From: Nitrososphaerota archaeon
GTDB taxonomy: Archaea; Thermoproteota; Nitrososphaeria; Nitrososphaerales; CADDZS01
Direction of reading: 5' to 3'
Length of the DNA stretch: 64,000 nucleotides
Assembly: GCA_021325255.1 (NCBI GenBank)
Contig: JAJPHP010000057.1
Span: 1 to 64,000, forward strand
A program made the translations under genes and the position numbers. Positions within the stretch are counted from its first letter, which is position 1; every line of letters starts with the position of its first letter. Positions 26,788-36,429 of this stretch are shown here, one piece after another. The notes beneath the pieces are model-generated. The model saw only the letters and a program-made list of their open reading frames with translations, had not been told where the DNA came from and made no database searches.

Positions 26788-28548
26788 GTGACTGAAAGAA
26801 AAATGCCTTCGATAGAGGTAGTCATTGCAGCCTTTCTTGCTATCCTCATGATCGCCTCTATCGTTTCCCTGCGTGCAAGAGTTCCTTACACGCTGGTTTT
26901 GGTATTCGTCGGAATCGGTCTGACGGCAGCCTCAGCCTCCTTCTACTTTGGAAGTGGGCCGATACAATCCCAGGTCAGCGACATCATCCTTGCCATCAGA
27001 TCGATTTTCGGCCAGCTCGTGACTACTCAGGGCAATGCTTCGCTCTTTGTCGGTCTTGTCGTTCCGCCCTTAATCTTTGAGGCGATGACTCACATCCGCT
27101 CCAATGATTTGCGAGACGTCATTCGGCCCTCTTTCTTTCTCGCGACTGTCGGAGTTGTCATCGCCACGCTCGTATGTGGAATTGTGCTCTGGAAGATTGC
27201 GGGGCTCTCTCCGTACGTTTCGTTCCTCTTCGCTGCACTGATCGCACCTACTGACGTCGCGACAGTTCTAGAAATATTCAAGCGGGCGAAAGTCCCCGCA
27301 AAACTATCTGCGCTGATGGACACAGAGGCCGCCTTCAATGACGCGACGGCGATTGTGATTTTTGCGATCGTGCTGACATCGATAAATGTGCAGAGGCCAT
27401 CTGTCTTCACGGCCGCGGCGCAGCTGGTCTTTGTGCTTGCAGGGGGAATCGTAGTCGGGCTGGTCGTGGCGTTTGCGGCGGAGGTGCTGACTAGCTTGAT
27501 TTCGGACAGGCTGTCCGAGGTCATCCTCACCATCTCGGCGGTCTACGGGTCGTACGCACTCGCTACGTCTCTCGGCGTGTCGGGTCTTATCTCTGTGACC
27601 ATCGTAGGATTATATTTCGGGAACCTCACGATCAAGTCGGCGATGGGGCCGGCGACGAGGGAGGCCGTGTCAATGTTCTGGGAGTTTGCCGCGTTCGTGG
27701 GCAACTCCATCGCCTTTCTCTTTATCGGTTTCCAGACAGACATCCTGAGCCTTGCCAAGTCTTTTGTAAGCGGTCTTGTTCCGATATCCTACCTTGCGGT
27801 GACCGCGGCGAGGGTAGCTTCTGTGTATCCCATACTTTCGGTGGACAGGATCGAGAAGAAAAAGATCCCTTTCAAGTGGATGAACGTAGCGACCTTAGGT
27901 GGGATGCGCGGTGCACTTTCCATCGCGCTCGCAGCTTCGATTACTACCTCCGCCCTTATTACGTCCTCGGACATTGGGACGATATCCGCGATGGTTCTGG
28001 GGGTTGCTTTCATCTCGATCAGCCTCCAAGCAGCTTTACTCTTCAGGTACATCAAGTCTAAATTCCCCGAGGAGCAGGTCGCGGTCGTAGAGGCCTTGAA
28101 CGTGAGGCTCTCGAGGTCGGTCACGGCAATCGAGTCCTTGCAGAGGTTGAAGGAGGAGGGCAAGATCTCCGACGAAGAGTTTGCTTCCCAGCTCGAGACG
28201 GACAAGGACGAACTGCGAGAGGTCTTGAAGGAGATCAACGCCACCGTCGATACAAGGAACCTGCTCAAAGCAAGGGCGTCGAATCTCTACGCCTCTGTGG
28301 TCACGCTGCCCATGTCACGCGCGATGCAAATACTTCGTTTCCACAGGTTGTCAAAGCCGATCGAGACTATGATCACAAAGACAACCATGCCACCTGAACA
28401 GGAAGAGTCCGCAGAAAGCAGCAGTAGGAAGGTGTCGAAGGAAGATAAGAAAACAACTCCAGCCGAAGCAAAGGCTGTTGAGGATCCACCGCAAGAAAAA
28501 GAGGAAGATGGAGCAAAAAAGGCAGCAGGAGAGAGCTCAGTAAGTTGA
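26788..28548 (+). CDS. Na+/H+ antiporter (CPA1, NhaP type)
   Basis: A 586-residue antiporter with 12-13 spans. The ion site is shown by APTDVATVLEIF and by EAAFNDATAIVIF (the Asn-Asp pair of electroneutral CPA1 exchangers), with a GMRGALSIALA segment near the last helices. A cytosolic tail of about 180 residues follows; it has a helical segment (EALNVRLSRSVTAIESLQRL) and a highly charged Glu/Lys end. Start is GTG 26788 or ATG 26803 (MPSIEVVIAAFL). The role is pH and sodium homeostasis. Single gene. Confidence 0.92.
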   Translation: MTERKMPSIEVVIAAFLAILMIASIVSLRARVPYTLVLVFVGIGLTAASASFYFGSGPIQSQVSDIILAIRSIFGQLVTTQGNASLFVGLVVPPLIFEAMTHIRSNDLRDVIRPSFFLATVGVVIATLVCGIVLWKIAGLSPYVSFLFAALIAPTDVATVLEIFKRAKVPAKLSALMDTEAAFNDATAIVIFAIVLTSINVQRPSVFTAAAQLVFVLAGGIVVGLVVAFAAEVLTSLISDRLSEVILTISAVYGSYALATSLGVSGLISVTIVGLYFGNLTIKSAMGPATREAVSMFWEFAAFVGNSIAFLFIGFQTDILSLAKSFVSGLVPISYLAVTAARVASVYPILSVDRIEKKKIPFKWMNVATLGGMRGALSIALAASITTSALITSSDIGTISAMVLGVAFISISLQAALLFRYIKSKFPEEQVAVVEALNVRLSRSVTAIESLQRLKEEGKISDEEFASQLETDKDELREVLKEINATVDTRNLLKARASNLYASVVTLPMSRAMQILRFHRLSKPIETMITKTTMPPEQEESAESSSRKVSKEDKKTTPAEAKAVEDPPQEKEEDGAKKAAGESSVS

Positions 28549-28630
28549 GTTTGAACTCTTCAGTTTGTCTTCAGAACGTAAACGCCATTTTTTGCTTCCA
28601 ACAGAGTTGTGTACAACGCCGTAGTTAGCC

Positions 28631-29362
28631 TCAAGATTCGGGAAAACTACGCGTCGAGAATTCACTCGCAGTGGCGTGCTGTTCTTCTTCCTCCTGCATT
28701 TCTTCATCTTGCACGGTGTGTTCTTCCTTCTTGGTTGTATCCACCGGCGACGATTTTTTCACTCTCTGTGTTGTGGATCTTTCGTAAAGGAGATCTCCAG
28801 CGAACGCCCCGAGTATCAGGAGCGCAATAATCTCGTTAGTTGGTGAAGTCGTTATGTATCCTGCTACCGGGAATTGCATAATCACTTTTCCAATGTACAT
28901 CGACTCGTTGATCCCAACGTCGATGGGCGGAACTCTTAGCGAGAAAGCATTGTTGTCTCCTTTCGTTGTGATTATTCTGTTACCATTCTGATCGGTCGTG
29001 ATGTTAACAATCCTGTGTATCACAAAGCAAGGGACGCTCGTCTCCGTGATCAATGAGTTCGTCGGACCGCTGTCGCAGTGATATATCAACGCAATCTGTG
29101 GGACGAAAACTATCACGTCGCCGACCTTTAGCTGGTCGAATGGAACCTTGTCTATCACGGCGACCGACCCTGGAAGGATTGTGGGCTGCATGCTCGGCCC
29201 GAGCACTATTGTGAATGGAGAGGGCTCGTTGGTTGCGACTACCAGCCCGACGTAACCAAGCAATAATATCGCCACGGGTATCAAGTAGATTAGATAGTGC
29301 AGGTACTGCATTCGGCTCTTCCGCTGATATCTTGTTGTCTTTTCTTGGTGCGGATCGCTCAA
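28631..29362 (-). CDS. Signal peptidase I (archaeal Sec11 type)
   Basis: A membrane protease that removes signal peptides after Sec export. Residues 18-45 form the N-terminal anchor. Catalytic Ser57 is in GPSMQPTI, and the general base is His116 (CFVIHRIV) and not Lys, the archaeal and ER form; Asp136 is in the GDNN box. A second span (NEIIALLILGAFAGDLL) precedes an acidic, cytosolic tail (EEEEQ-rich), which is longer than usual. Length 243 residues. Single gene facing away from gdhA. Confidence 0.92.
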   Translation of the reverse strand: MSDPHQEKTTRYQRKSRMQYLHYLIYLIPVAILLLGYVGLVVATNEPSPFTIVLGPSMQPTILPGSVAVIDKVPFDQLKVGDVIVFVPQIALIYHCDSGPTNSLITETSVPCFVIHRIVNITTDQNGNRIITTKGDNNAFSLRVPPIDVGINESMYIGKVIMQFPVAGYITTSPTNEIIALLILGAFAGDLLYERSTTQRVKKSSPVDTTKKEEHTVQDEEMQEEEEQHATASEFSTRSFPES

Positions 29363-29866
29363 TTTGCTTCTTTCTTCCTTCTCTGTGGTCGACTATCGTT
29401 TGTACTCTTGAAAAATAGGAAAACAAAATCAGAACAGACACAAGTCAGCAGCCAAATTCTTCTTTCCTCGACATGCATCTTGCACAGACGCAACACTATC
29501 GCTCAGAGTTTTTGCTGCTATCCATCTTTTTTTCTTGCGTGAACGTGTCTACTTTTTTTTCCTCTTTCTCTTACTTACTGGTTTGTTATTGTGGTGAGTG
29601 AATTGCGTCAGGTTTGCCGTATTTGTGAATTTTGGGCATGGAGCACGTCTCCCTCGCCGGCTTCCATCAATGAAATGTACGTCACTTTTGTATCATGATG
29701 GCAATTGAGGAAAAATCAATTGCGGAGAAGGATATATTGATGGTTCAAAGAAAAACCAATACAACTACAATTCGCAGAAGAAGCAAAATTGAGAATAGGA
29801 ATCATCTGATTTTAAATAGCCTTTGCACGCAGTGATTATGGAGACAGGAGGAAGCCAAAGAAAGCC
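29363..29866. promoter_or_regulatory. Divergent spacer with the gdhA TATA box
   Basis: A 504-base spacer without a gene. ATTTTAAATA (29809-29818) is a clear TATA box about 50 bases before the dehydrogenase ATG, and GGAGGAAG (29847-29854) lies 12 bases before it. The rest is T- and A-rich with no dyads that I could find. Confidence 0.6.
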
Positions 29867-31129
29867 ATGGAATCAGAGAATCCCTTCAACAACGCTCTGG
29901 CGCAGCTCGCTTCAATCACAGACCTGCTGACTATTTCTCAGGAATATTATGAGATGCTAAAGAGCCCGCGCCGAGAGGTCATCGTTGCCCTTCCATTAAA
30001 GCTGTCAGATGATGCTGTGGCGACATTTACCGGATACAGAGTACAGCATAACAACGCTAGGGGGCCTTACAAGGGAGGCATAAGATATCACCCCAGCGTC
30101 TCGCTGGATGAGGTCAAGGCCCTAGCCATGTGGATGACGTGGAAGTCTGCGGTCATCGACATACCCTTTGGTGGTGCGAAAGGGGGAATCACCGTCGATC
30201 CGAAAAAGCTCCCGCTGGACGACCTTGAGAGGCTGACGAGAAAATTCATCTCGGCGATTGAAAGGGACATAGGCCCAGAGACCGACATTCCCGCCCCGGA
30301 CCTGAACACAAATGCTCAGACGATGGCATGGATCATGAACGAATACTCCAAACTTCGCGGGCATAATGTACCCGCAGTCGTCACCGGCAAGCCAATCGAG
30401 ATAGGAGGCTCCGAAGGAAGGAGTGCGGCGACAGGAAGGGGTGTCGCCATCTGCGTCCGCGAAGCTGTCAGGAAGTACTTACACAAGGACATGAAGGACA
30501 TTACGGTGGCGGTGCAAGGGTTTGGGAACGTTGGGTCAAATACGGTTAAGACGCTGATGGAGATGGGGGCAAAGATCGCAGCCATAAGCGACGTCGTCGG
30601 CGGAGCTCGACCTAGGGGGAGTAGAGCGTACTTTGACGAAAAGTTCGACTACCTATATGACAACTCGATTAAACTGGGGTCTGTCAACAAAATTCCCGGC
30701 GTCGAGCCAATTTCAAACGCAGAGGTGCTCGAGTCGGAAGTCGACGTCCTCGTTCCAGCGGCTCTTGAAAACCAGATACACGAGGGCAACGCCAGCAAGA
30801 TCAGGTCAAAGATCGTGGTCGAGGCCGCAAACGGGCCGACCACCCCGATGGCGGACAAGGCGTTGCAGAGGAGCGGCATCACTCTCGTCCCGGACATTCT
30901 CGCAAACTCGGGAGGAGTACTCGTGTCATATTTTGAGTGGGTGCAGAATCTGAACAGGGACCACTGGACGGAGGAGGAGGTCAACGGTCGGCTAGAGACG
31001 AGGATGACGCATGCATTTAACCAGGTTACCGCGTATGCGGATAAGCACAATGTTGACCTGAGAAGGGCGGCTCTTGCTCTGGCAGTGGACAAGGTTGTTG
31101 CAGCGATGCGCCTGAGCGGATGGCACTAA
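29867..31129 (+). CDS. gdhA: Glutamate dehydrogenase
   Basis: Reversible oxidative deamination of glutamate to 2-oxoglutarate, at the junction of carbon and nitrogen metabolism. The 420-residue length fits the archaeal hexameric enzymes. Catalytic and substrate residues are visible: Lys69 in GPYKGGIRYHP, Lys93 in MTWKSAVIDIPFGGAKGG and Lys105, with Asp at PAPDLNTNAQTMAWIM. The nucleotide fold follows at VQGFGNVGSNT. Cofactor preference cannot be settled by eye. It has its own promoter and a hairpin terminator. Confidence 0.94.
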   Translation: MESENPFNNALAQLASITDLLTISQEYYEMLKSPRREVIVALPLKLSDDAVATFTGYRVQHNNARGPYKGGIRYHPSVSLDEVKALAMWMTWKSAVIDIPFGGAKGGITVDPKKLPLDDLERLTRKFISAIERDIGPETDIPAPDLNTNAQTMAWIMNEYSKLRGHNVPAVVTGKPIEIGGSEGRSAATGRGVAICVREAVRKYLHKDMKDITVAVQGFGNVGSNTVKTLMEMGAKIAAISDVVGGARPRGSRAYFDEKFDYLYDNSIKLGSVNKIPGVEPISNAEVLESEVDVLVPAALENQIHEGNASKIRSKIVVEAANGPTTPMADKALQRSGITLVPDILANSGGVLVSYFEWVQNLNRDHWTEEEVNGRLETRMTHAFNQVTAYADKHNVDLRRAALALAVDKVVAAMRLSGWH

Positions 31130-31168
31130 GAGAAAATAGGAATCAGAGTCGCTCATAATATTTCTGCT

Positions 31169-31201
31169 CCCGGGCCCTCTGGCTCGGGTTCTTTCCTATT
31201 T
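31169..31201 (+). terminator. Terminator after gdhA
   Basis: CCCGGGCC (31169-31176) and GGCTCGGG (31181-31188) form an 8-pair stem (one G-U) with loop CTCT, followed by a T-rich tract. An outer pair AAATAGGAA / TTCCTATTT extends the dyad. Confidence 0.65.
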
Positions 31202-31761
31202 CAAGGCACTGCCCTAACTTTCTTTGACATTGTTGGATAGAATGTGCCTTATTTCGAGATTCGTGGAATGCGCGCTGTCCGAGAGTACATCCAAAGCAAG
31301 CAAAAATTGGAGCTCTATCTACTTTTCAAAGCATTTCCAATATGCCTAACTAGAATGCAATCATAGAAGAATTGCGACTATTCTTGGAAAAGCTAGTACA
31401 TAGCTGTACTCGAGGAACCTGAACGAATATCCCAAGCTCAAGAATCATGAATTTCCATATTTGGAACTAATACATACGAAAAAGTAACGACAATCCAAAA
31501 TGTGGATGCAAACCAAAGGAATTCTCAGACTCGTATTTCGAACGCAGTAAATAACCTAGATAAATTACAGCGAAGATAAACTCCTGCCTCCCGCACTATA
31601 TTCCACCTGCCGGATTTTGAAGTCAATGTGGAGAGCAACAACAGCAGACCATTTCTTTACGCGGATGACCGGCACGTCGTCTGTTCCAATCCTTCCGGTC
31701 CGAAGGCCCTCTCTTCGAACACATGCGGTGGCTTTTCATCGGAATAAAGAGGTAATCGTCT
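31202..31761. other. Spacer without recognised gene
   Basis: About 560 bases between the gdhA terminator and the exporter gene. No convincing coding frame, RNA gene or repeat is seen on either strand. AGTAAATAACC near 31545 is TATA-like but over 200 bases from the next start. Confidence 0.4.
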
Positions 31762-33234
31762 TTGGCGACTAGCGAGAAAAAGGGAGAAGGATTTCTAGGT
31801 TCAATCATACTTCCCTTAGCGCTCGCTCAGTTCGTTTGCAGTTATGCCGCTTCCAACATGAACGTGGCCATCAGCGACATATCCCGTGATTTAGGAACAT
31901 CGGTACAGGGAGTCCAGTTAACAATCACATTCTTCACGCTGACCATGGCCGCACTGATGATCCCCGATAGCAAGCTAACAGACATTTCCGGCAGGAAGAG
32001 GATATTCTTGATCGGCCTGAGCATCTACGCAGTGGGGGCGTTGATAGCTGCTCTCGCTCCATTATTGGGAGTACTTGTCTTCGGCTACTCTTTACTGGAA
32101 GGGCTCGGTTCGGCGCTCTTGATTCCCCCGGTCTACATTTTGGTTACTGTTTCTTACTCAGGTATTGCCAGAGCAAAGAATTTTGGCAGAGTCAGCGCCG
32201 CAGGAGGAATAGGCGCTGCAGCTGGCCCGTTAATTGGTGGTTTAATTACAAGCGCAATAAGCTGGCGAGCCTCCTTCATCCTTCAGGTCCTGATTGTCGT
32301 GGCGATAATTTTTCTTGCTCGCCCAATCGTCGAGCCGAAGTATGAGGGCCCCAAGCATCACTTTGATTTTGTCAGCGCAATCCTCTCGGGCCTCGGCTTA
32401 CTACTCATAATTGTTGGTCTCCAGACCACGTCCACGTACGGGTGGCTGATTGCGAGTAAAGATGTCTCAATTGGAAACACCGTCGTAATCCCGCAGGGGA
32501 GTATATCACCACTGGTAATCATCGCAGGGGTAGGTATCCTCTTCAACATCGCATTCTACTATTCTATTAGGCACAGGGAGCGCGTTGGCAAGGAGCTCCT
32601 TCTGCACACCCACATTTTGCACAACCTCTCGTCCAACCTCGGGCTGGTGACGCAAATTGTCCAATGGACCATATTGCAGGGGAGCTTCTTTGTTATTTCC
32701 GTATTCCTCCAAACGGTGAGGGGGTTCAGCGCGATCGATACCGGATTACTCCTGACGGCCTCTACTATAGGTATCCTATTCACCTCAGGCATCGCAGGCA
32801 GGCTCGCGCAGAGACGCTCCCAAAGGCTTCTAATTCGAGGCGGTTTCATCATAACAATCCTAGGTACAATTCTGCTGCTCGTTCTCGGAGGCGCAAAAAC
32901 CCCAATTGTGAATTTCATTCCGGGCTTGTTCCTCATTGGTGCTGGTGTGGGGATAATGCTGACCTCATCAGTCAATGTGGTACAATCGGCTTTCCCCGAC
33001 AAGGATCAAGGGGAAATTTCTGGATTGTCTAGAAGCATTTCAAACCTAGGTTCATCGCTCGGAGTGTCAATCGTCGGCTCGGTCCTAGTTAGTTCTACTC
33101 TGCCCCAAAATGAGCCCTACGGCTTGGCGCTAATTGTCATGATTGTGATTGCAGTGATAGGTCTCGTTGCAGCAATTCTCATTCCAAAGAGGACTACACA
33201 GCCAGTCCTAGAGCAACAAGCAGCAGTCCCTTGA
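31762..33234 (+). CDS. MFS drug exporter, DHA2 (14-span) family
   Basis: A 490-residue EmrB/QacA-type exporter. MFS motif A is SKLTDISGRKRIFLIG (after helix 2), motif C the Gly-rich helix 5 segment GGIGAAAGPLIGGLIT, and helix 1 has the DHA2-type NMNVAISDISRDLG. The count of spans is about 14. It probably exports small hydrophobic or aromatic compounds. TTG start at 31762, immediately before ATSEKKGEG; no better start exists. It lies upstream of a cyclase and an alcohol dehydrogenase but is separated by about 300 bases. Confidence 0.88.
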   Translation: MATSEKKGEGFLGSIILPLALAQFVCSYAASNMNVAISDISRDLGTSVQGVQLTITFFTLTMAALMIPDSKLTDISGRKRIFLIGLSIYAVGALIAALAPLLGVLVFGYSLLEGLGSALLIPPVYILVTVSYSGIARAKNFGRVSAAGGIGAAAGPLIGGLITSAISWRASFILQVLIVVAIIFLARPIVEPKYEGPKHHFDFVSAILSGLGLLLIIVGLQTTSTYGWLIASKDVSIGNTVVIPQGSISPLVIIAGVGILFNIAFYYSIRHRERVGKELLLHTHILHNLSSNLGLVTQIVQWTILQGSFFVISVFLQTVRGFSAIDTGLLLTASTIGILFTSGIAGRLAQRRSQRLLIRGGFIITILGTILLLVLGGAKTPIVNFIPGLFLIGAGVGIMLTSSVNVVQSAFPDKDQGEISGLSRSISNLGSSLGVSIVGSVLVSSTLPQNEPYGLALIVMIVIAVIGLVAAILIPKRTTQPVLEQQAAVP

Positions 33235-33349
33235 CGAAAGGCGAAAGAAGAAGATTGCAATGCTAAAGCCTAACTTCGAGTGCTTGAGATCTTCTTCCGA
33301 TGTTAGACCAATGTTCAAAGAAGCTGTGGTCTATCTTTTGCTTGCTTGA

Positions 33350-33547
33350 TTGTTTAAATCTAGCTATGCTCTAAGCAGAATACCCGGAGGTTTCACACGT
33401 GACCTCGGTGTATTCCACAGGCGCTGGCCAAAGGCACTTCAAACGCTAATCACCCGAAGGATTGCTTTCGATGAGGCTCCGCACGCGCTCCAGCACCCAC
33501 CCGGTGGCATCAAAACAGTAATTACTTTCGATTCCAAAGGGAAATGA
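33350..33547 (+). pseudogene. Possible relic of an alcohol dehydrogenase C terminus
   Basis: The end of this 65-codon frame reads LITRRIAFDEAPHAL followed by GGIKTVITF, which resembles the last 30 residues of zinc alcohol/sorbitol dehydrogenases (the ITHRFPL-x-EAP-x-AL type). Nothing upstream continues the domain. It sits four bases before the cyclase start. It may be a leftover of a deleted gene or a chance resemblance. Confidence 0.25.
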
Positions 33548-33550
33548 TCC

Positions 33551-34186
33551 ATGACAGAATGGATTGACATCTCGGTGGGCCTCAGGGAGGGGATGGTGCA
33601 TTGGCCGGGGAACCCGCCCTTCCTGATTGAACGCGTAACTGACATGAGTCGCGGAGACAGCGCCAACGTTTCGAAGCTTTCGATGGGATCGCACACAGGG
33701 ACGCACGTTGATGCGCCTGTGCATTTCATCCCCGGCGGCAAATCTCTAGACGAAATCCCCGTGGAGGCAATGATTGGGCCCGCAAGAATAATCGAGATAG
33801 CCAACAAGGAAAAGATTACTCAGGAAGAGTTAGAAGGCTGTAAGATACAAGGTGATGAGCGGATTCTATTCAGGACCGTGAATTCGCTCCGGGCTTGGAA
33901 TTCCGATACGTTTGTCGAAGATTTTGTATTCATTTCCAAGGAGGCCGCCTCGTATCTGGCTTCCCTCAGAGTACGAACGGTCGGCGTGGACTACCTTTCG
34001 GTAGGCGGTTTCAAGAGCGACGCGGTCGAAACGCATCGCGCATTACTCGGAGCCGGCGTGTGCATAATCGAAGGACTTGACCTTTCTCGTGTGATTGCTG
34101 GATCGTACGAACTCATTTGCTTGCCGATAAAGGTAGTAGGTGGAGACGGCGCGCCAGCTCGGGTACTCGTCAGGAGACTTGGCTAG
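33551..34186 (+). CDS. Metal-dependent cyclase/hydrolase (KynB-like)
   Basis: A 211-residue member of the cyclase family (kynurenine formamidase, isatin hydrolase and relatives). The metal-site motif is complete in residues 47-60: SHTGTHVDAPVHF with His48, His52, Asp54 and His58. GVDYLSVGG and the Glu/His pair at about 176-178 complete the active site. The family hydrolyses amide or lactam bonds. The substrate is unknown; no tryptophan-catabolism genes are nearby. ATG start. Confidence 0.82.
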   Translation: MTEWIDISVGLREGMVHWPGNPPFLIERVTDMSRGDSANVSKLSMGSHTGTHVDAPVHFIPGGKSLDEIPVEAMIGPARIIEIANKEKITQEELEGCKIQGDERILFRTVNSLRAWNSDTFVEDFVFISKEAASYLASLRVRTVGVDYLSVGGFKSDAVETHRALLGAGVCIIEGLDLSRVIAGSYELICLPIKVVGGDGAPARVLVRRLG

Positions 34187-34295
34187 AGGTAGGATACGTC
34201 GGAGAAGCCTGCATCGGATCCAAAATAGAAATTTATCAAAATAAATCACAACAGTAATTTTAGTTCGTCGAGCATTTTCTTTTGCGACAATTTCA

Positions 34296-35321
34296 ATGAT
34301 GAAAGCTGTAATTCTTGAAAGAACAGCACTGATCGAGGAGAAACCGCTTAGGATAGCAGACGTCCCAATTCCGGAACCGGAAAGAGGACAAGTTCTTCTT
34401 AAAATAGAAGCGTGCAGAGTCTGCAGGTCCAATTTACACGTTATCGAGGGAGACTGGCTGAAGTTTGGGGTACCTCACACCTATCCATTGGTTCCCGGGC
34501 ATGAAATTGTCGGTAAGATTGAAAGAATAAACGATGGCGCGATCCTGGAAACACTCAGAGTGGGGGAGAGAGTTGGCGTACAGCCACTTTTCTCGACGTG
34601 CGGGATGTGCGACTTTTGCGTCACCGGACGGGAAGAACTCTGCGCTCGAAAGGAAAGCACCGGAGAATCGGTCGATGGAGGCTACGCCAAATATATGGTT
34701 GCGGATGCTGCCCTCGTGTATCCTGTCCCTGCTAACCTAAAGAGTGAAGAGGCTGCGCCGCTATTCTGTCCTGGTGTTACGGCGTACAGCGCATTGAAAA
34801 AAGCCGGCGTCAACCCGAGCGACAAAGTAGCGATTGTCGGAGTGGGCGGCGTCGGTCAGATGGTGATACAGTTTGCAAAGCTCTACGGAGTAGATGTAAT
34901 AGCTATTGACAACGTGCAAAAACACCTGGAGGCAGCCGAAGAGCTTGGGGCCGACTCGTCGATCAACTCTGCCAAAAACGAAGATTTTTCGAAGGAGCTG
35001 CTCCATAATGGAGGGGTGGACAAGTCACTCATCTTCGCACCAAACAGCAAAGCAGCTTCGCAAATGGTGAAGGGAACAAAGCTCGGCGGGACCGTAATAA
35101 TGGGTGTCTTTGCTGGAATAGACGAATTCCCGTTCGCGGACGAAAAGACCGTCATCGGGTCAGTAATAGGATCGAGGGAACCAATGAAAGAGGTCTTGCA
35201 GATTGCAAGCAAGGGAAGAATAAAGATGCCCGTCGAGGTATGCAATCTCGAAACTGCAAATGAAACCCTGAAGAATCTTAAAGATGGGAATGTAAGAACA
35301 AGGGCTGTCCTAGTCCCCTAA
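34296..35321 (+). CDS. Zinc-dependent alcohol dehydrogenase (MDR family)
   Basis: NAD(P)-dependent oxidoreductase of 341 residues. Catalytic zinc ligands: Cys43, His69-Glu70 (GHE) and Cys158. Structural zinc: Cys102, 105, 108 and 116 (CGMCDFC...C). The nucleotide fold is GVGGVG at 182-187 followed by Asp206 (VIAIDN), which favours NAD over NADP. Residues around the catalytic Cys (CRVCRSNLH) differ from the usual C-H-T-D, as in the archaeal ADH-A-like group. Two adjacent ATGs (34296, 34299) can serve as start. Single gene. Confidence 0.9.
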   Translation: MMKAVILERTALIEEKPLRIADVPIPEPERGQVLLKIEACRVCRSNLHVIEGDWLKFGVPHTYPLVPGHEIVGKIERINDGAILETLRVGERVGVQPLFSTCGMCDFCVTGREELCARKESTGESVDGGYAKYMVADAALVYPVPANLKSEEAAPLFCPGVTAYSALKKAGVNPSDKVAIVGVGGVGQMVIQFAKLYGVDVIAIDNVQKHLEAAEELGADSSINSAKNEDFSKELLHNGGVDKSLIFAPNSKAASQMVKGTKLGGTVIMGVFAGIDEFPFADEKTVIGSVIGSREPMKEVLQIASKGRIKMPVEVCNLETANETLKNLKDGNVRTRAVLVP

Positions 35322-35370
35322 TTTTTACATTGTGGAATGGTAGCGGAAAGACAAGGCGCGACGATTGCGG

Positions 35371-35616
35371 ATGGCTTCTTCCGTCAAGTCAGGAATGCCC
35401 TATAACCGACGGGAGGTTTTCGACTGCGCGATGCCGTCTCCGGATGAAATAAGTAGTCTCGAGCATTGCGTCGCGATGGACTCCTCCCACAACTGGATTT
35501 TTCAAAGATCCGAGCGCTACAGGGATCTGGGCGTACTCATGATCTGCTACTGCAACAGGTGCGGCGCAGAGAAGCTGACACTAACCACAAGATTCCCCGA
35601 ACCGACATTCAGGTGA
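35371..35616 (+). CDS. Small Cys/His protein, probable zinc-binding
   Basis: An 81-residue protein (ATG 35371; another in frame at 35395). The core reads SLEHC, then SSHNWIFQRSERYRDLGV, then CYCNRCGAEKLTLTTRFPEP. The H-x-W-x(n)-C-x-x-C-G-x-E-K layout occurs in small archaeal zinc proteins of unknown role. Coding is supported by the conserved-looking motif and not by length. A strong hairpin follows 52 bases after the stop. Confidence 0.5.
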   Translation: MASSVKSGMPYNRREVFDCAMPSPDEISSLEHCVAMDSSHNWIFQRSERYRDLGVLMICYCNRCGAEKLTLTTRFPEPTFR

Positions 35617-35667
35617 GGCGAGAAAGCCATGCAGAAATGTTTGGTATTTAATACTCTAACCCCTTAT

Positions 35668-35698
35668 CTGGTGTGTTCTAGGCAGCAGAACACACCGG
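35668..35698 (+). repeat. 12-pair hairpin, 7-base loop
   Basis: CTGGTGTGTTCT (35668-35679) pairs with AGAACACACCGG (35687-35698) with one G-U pair; the loop is AGGCAGC. No T-run follows, so it is not a standard terminator. It could be an RNA structure, an operator, or a processing signal. Confidence 0.6.
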
Positions 35699-35842
35699 CT
35701 GGAGTGTAGCATTGAATCGAGGCAATCTCAATTTCGCGAACGGTTCTGCCACTCACATGATAGGGGGATTCTTGATCCGAGCGACCATCTCCGTTTTCCG
35801 ATTTCAGGATTTGGATTCAAAAATCCAGCCTCTCACTTGCTA

Positions 35843-35900
35843 ACTAGCAAAAAAAGAAAGGAAAAAAGGGGGAGATTCGGCTTGGGAATTTCCCAAGCCG
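35843..35900 (-). terminator. Terminator of the DUF6325 gene
   Basis: CGGCTTGGGAA-T-TTCCCAAGCCG (35878-35900) is a perfect 11-base dyad 20 bases after the stop of the minus-strand gene. Reading leftwards it is followed by C5 and several T-runs (35843-35871). Confidence 0.75.
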
Positions 35901-35919
35901 AGCGACTCGCCAGTCGTCC

Positions 35920-36429
35920 CTAGGCTTTAGCCATCGATGCGCCGGCGAGCACCAGGGCTTCTGGCCTGACTATTCCCTCCGCAAAGACCACTCCGTGAGC
36001 CTTACTCGCCGCCCTTTTCAGCCCCAAGGCCCACCTGTGCTCAAACATTATCAAGAGGAGAGTCTTGCCAGTAGGAACCCGCTGAGCCAGAGATCGGACA
36101 TCGCGCCTAGACAAGCCGAAACTGTTCTCGGCAAACTTTTCCGCGCCAGCCTCTGCGCCCTCGATCGCTCCAATCTCGCCCCCCGCGCCGAGACCCAGAA
36201 GACTGCCGATGACCGCGCCAAGCTCCTTATGCTCTGCCTTTGACAATTCCGTGCCCGCGAGTTCGGTAAATGTGCCATCGGCTTCTCTTCTTATGGCAAG
36301 GACGTCAAGCACTCTGATGATTTTCTCATCGCTCGCCCGCGAGATTTCCTCCGCGATTTCGCCGTGCAACTCTTCACTATCAAGCTCTATCATTATCAAG
36401 TGTACAGGTCCAAGTCTGATTTGTTCCAT
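35920..36429 (-). CDS. DUF6325-like protein
   Basis: A 169-residue soluble protein. The opening GPVHLIMIELDSEELHGEIAEEISR and the IIRVLDVLAIRREADGTF strand match the general shape of DUF6325/DUF1269-type proteins, with a Gly/Ala-rich hydrophobic hairpin at about 70-95 (IGSLLGLGAGGEIGAIEGAEAGAE). The end (LLLIMFEHRWALGLKRAA...) is also typical. Function unknown. It has its own terminator; a perfect 12-base palindrome (GTCTCTAGAGAC, 36609-36620) lies 180 bases upstream. Confidence 0.65.
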   Translation of the reverse strand: MEQIRLGPVHLIMIELDSEELHGEIAEEISRASDEKIIRVLDVLAIRREADGTFTELAGTELSKAEHKELGAVIGSLLGLGAGGEIGAIEGAEAGAEKFAENSFGLSRRDVRSLAQRVPTGKTLLLIMFEHRWALGLKRAASKAHGVVFAEGIVRPEALVLAGASMAKA

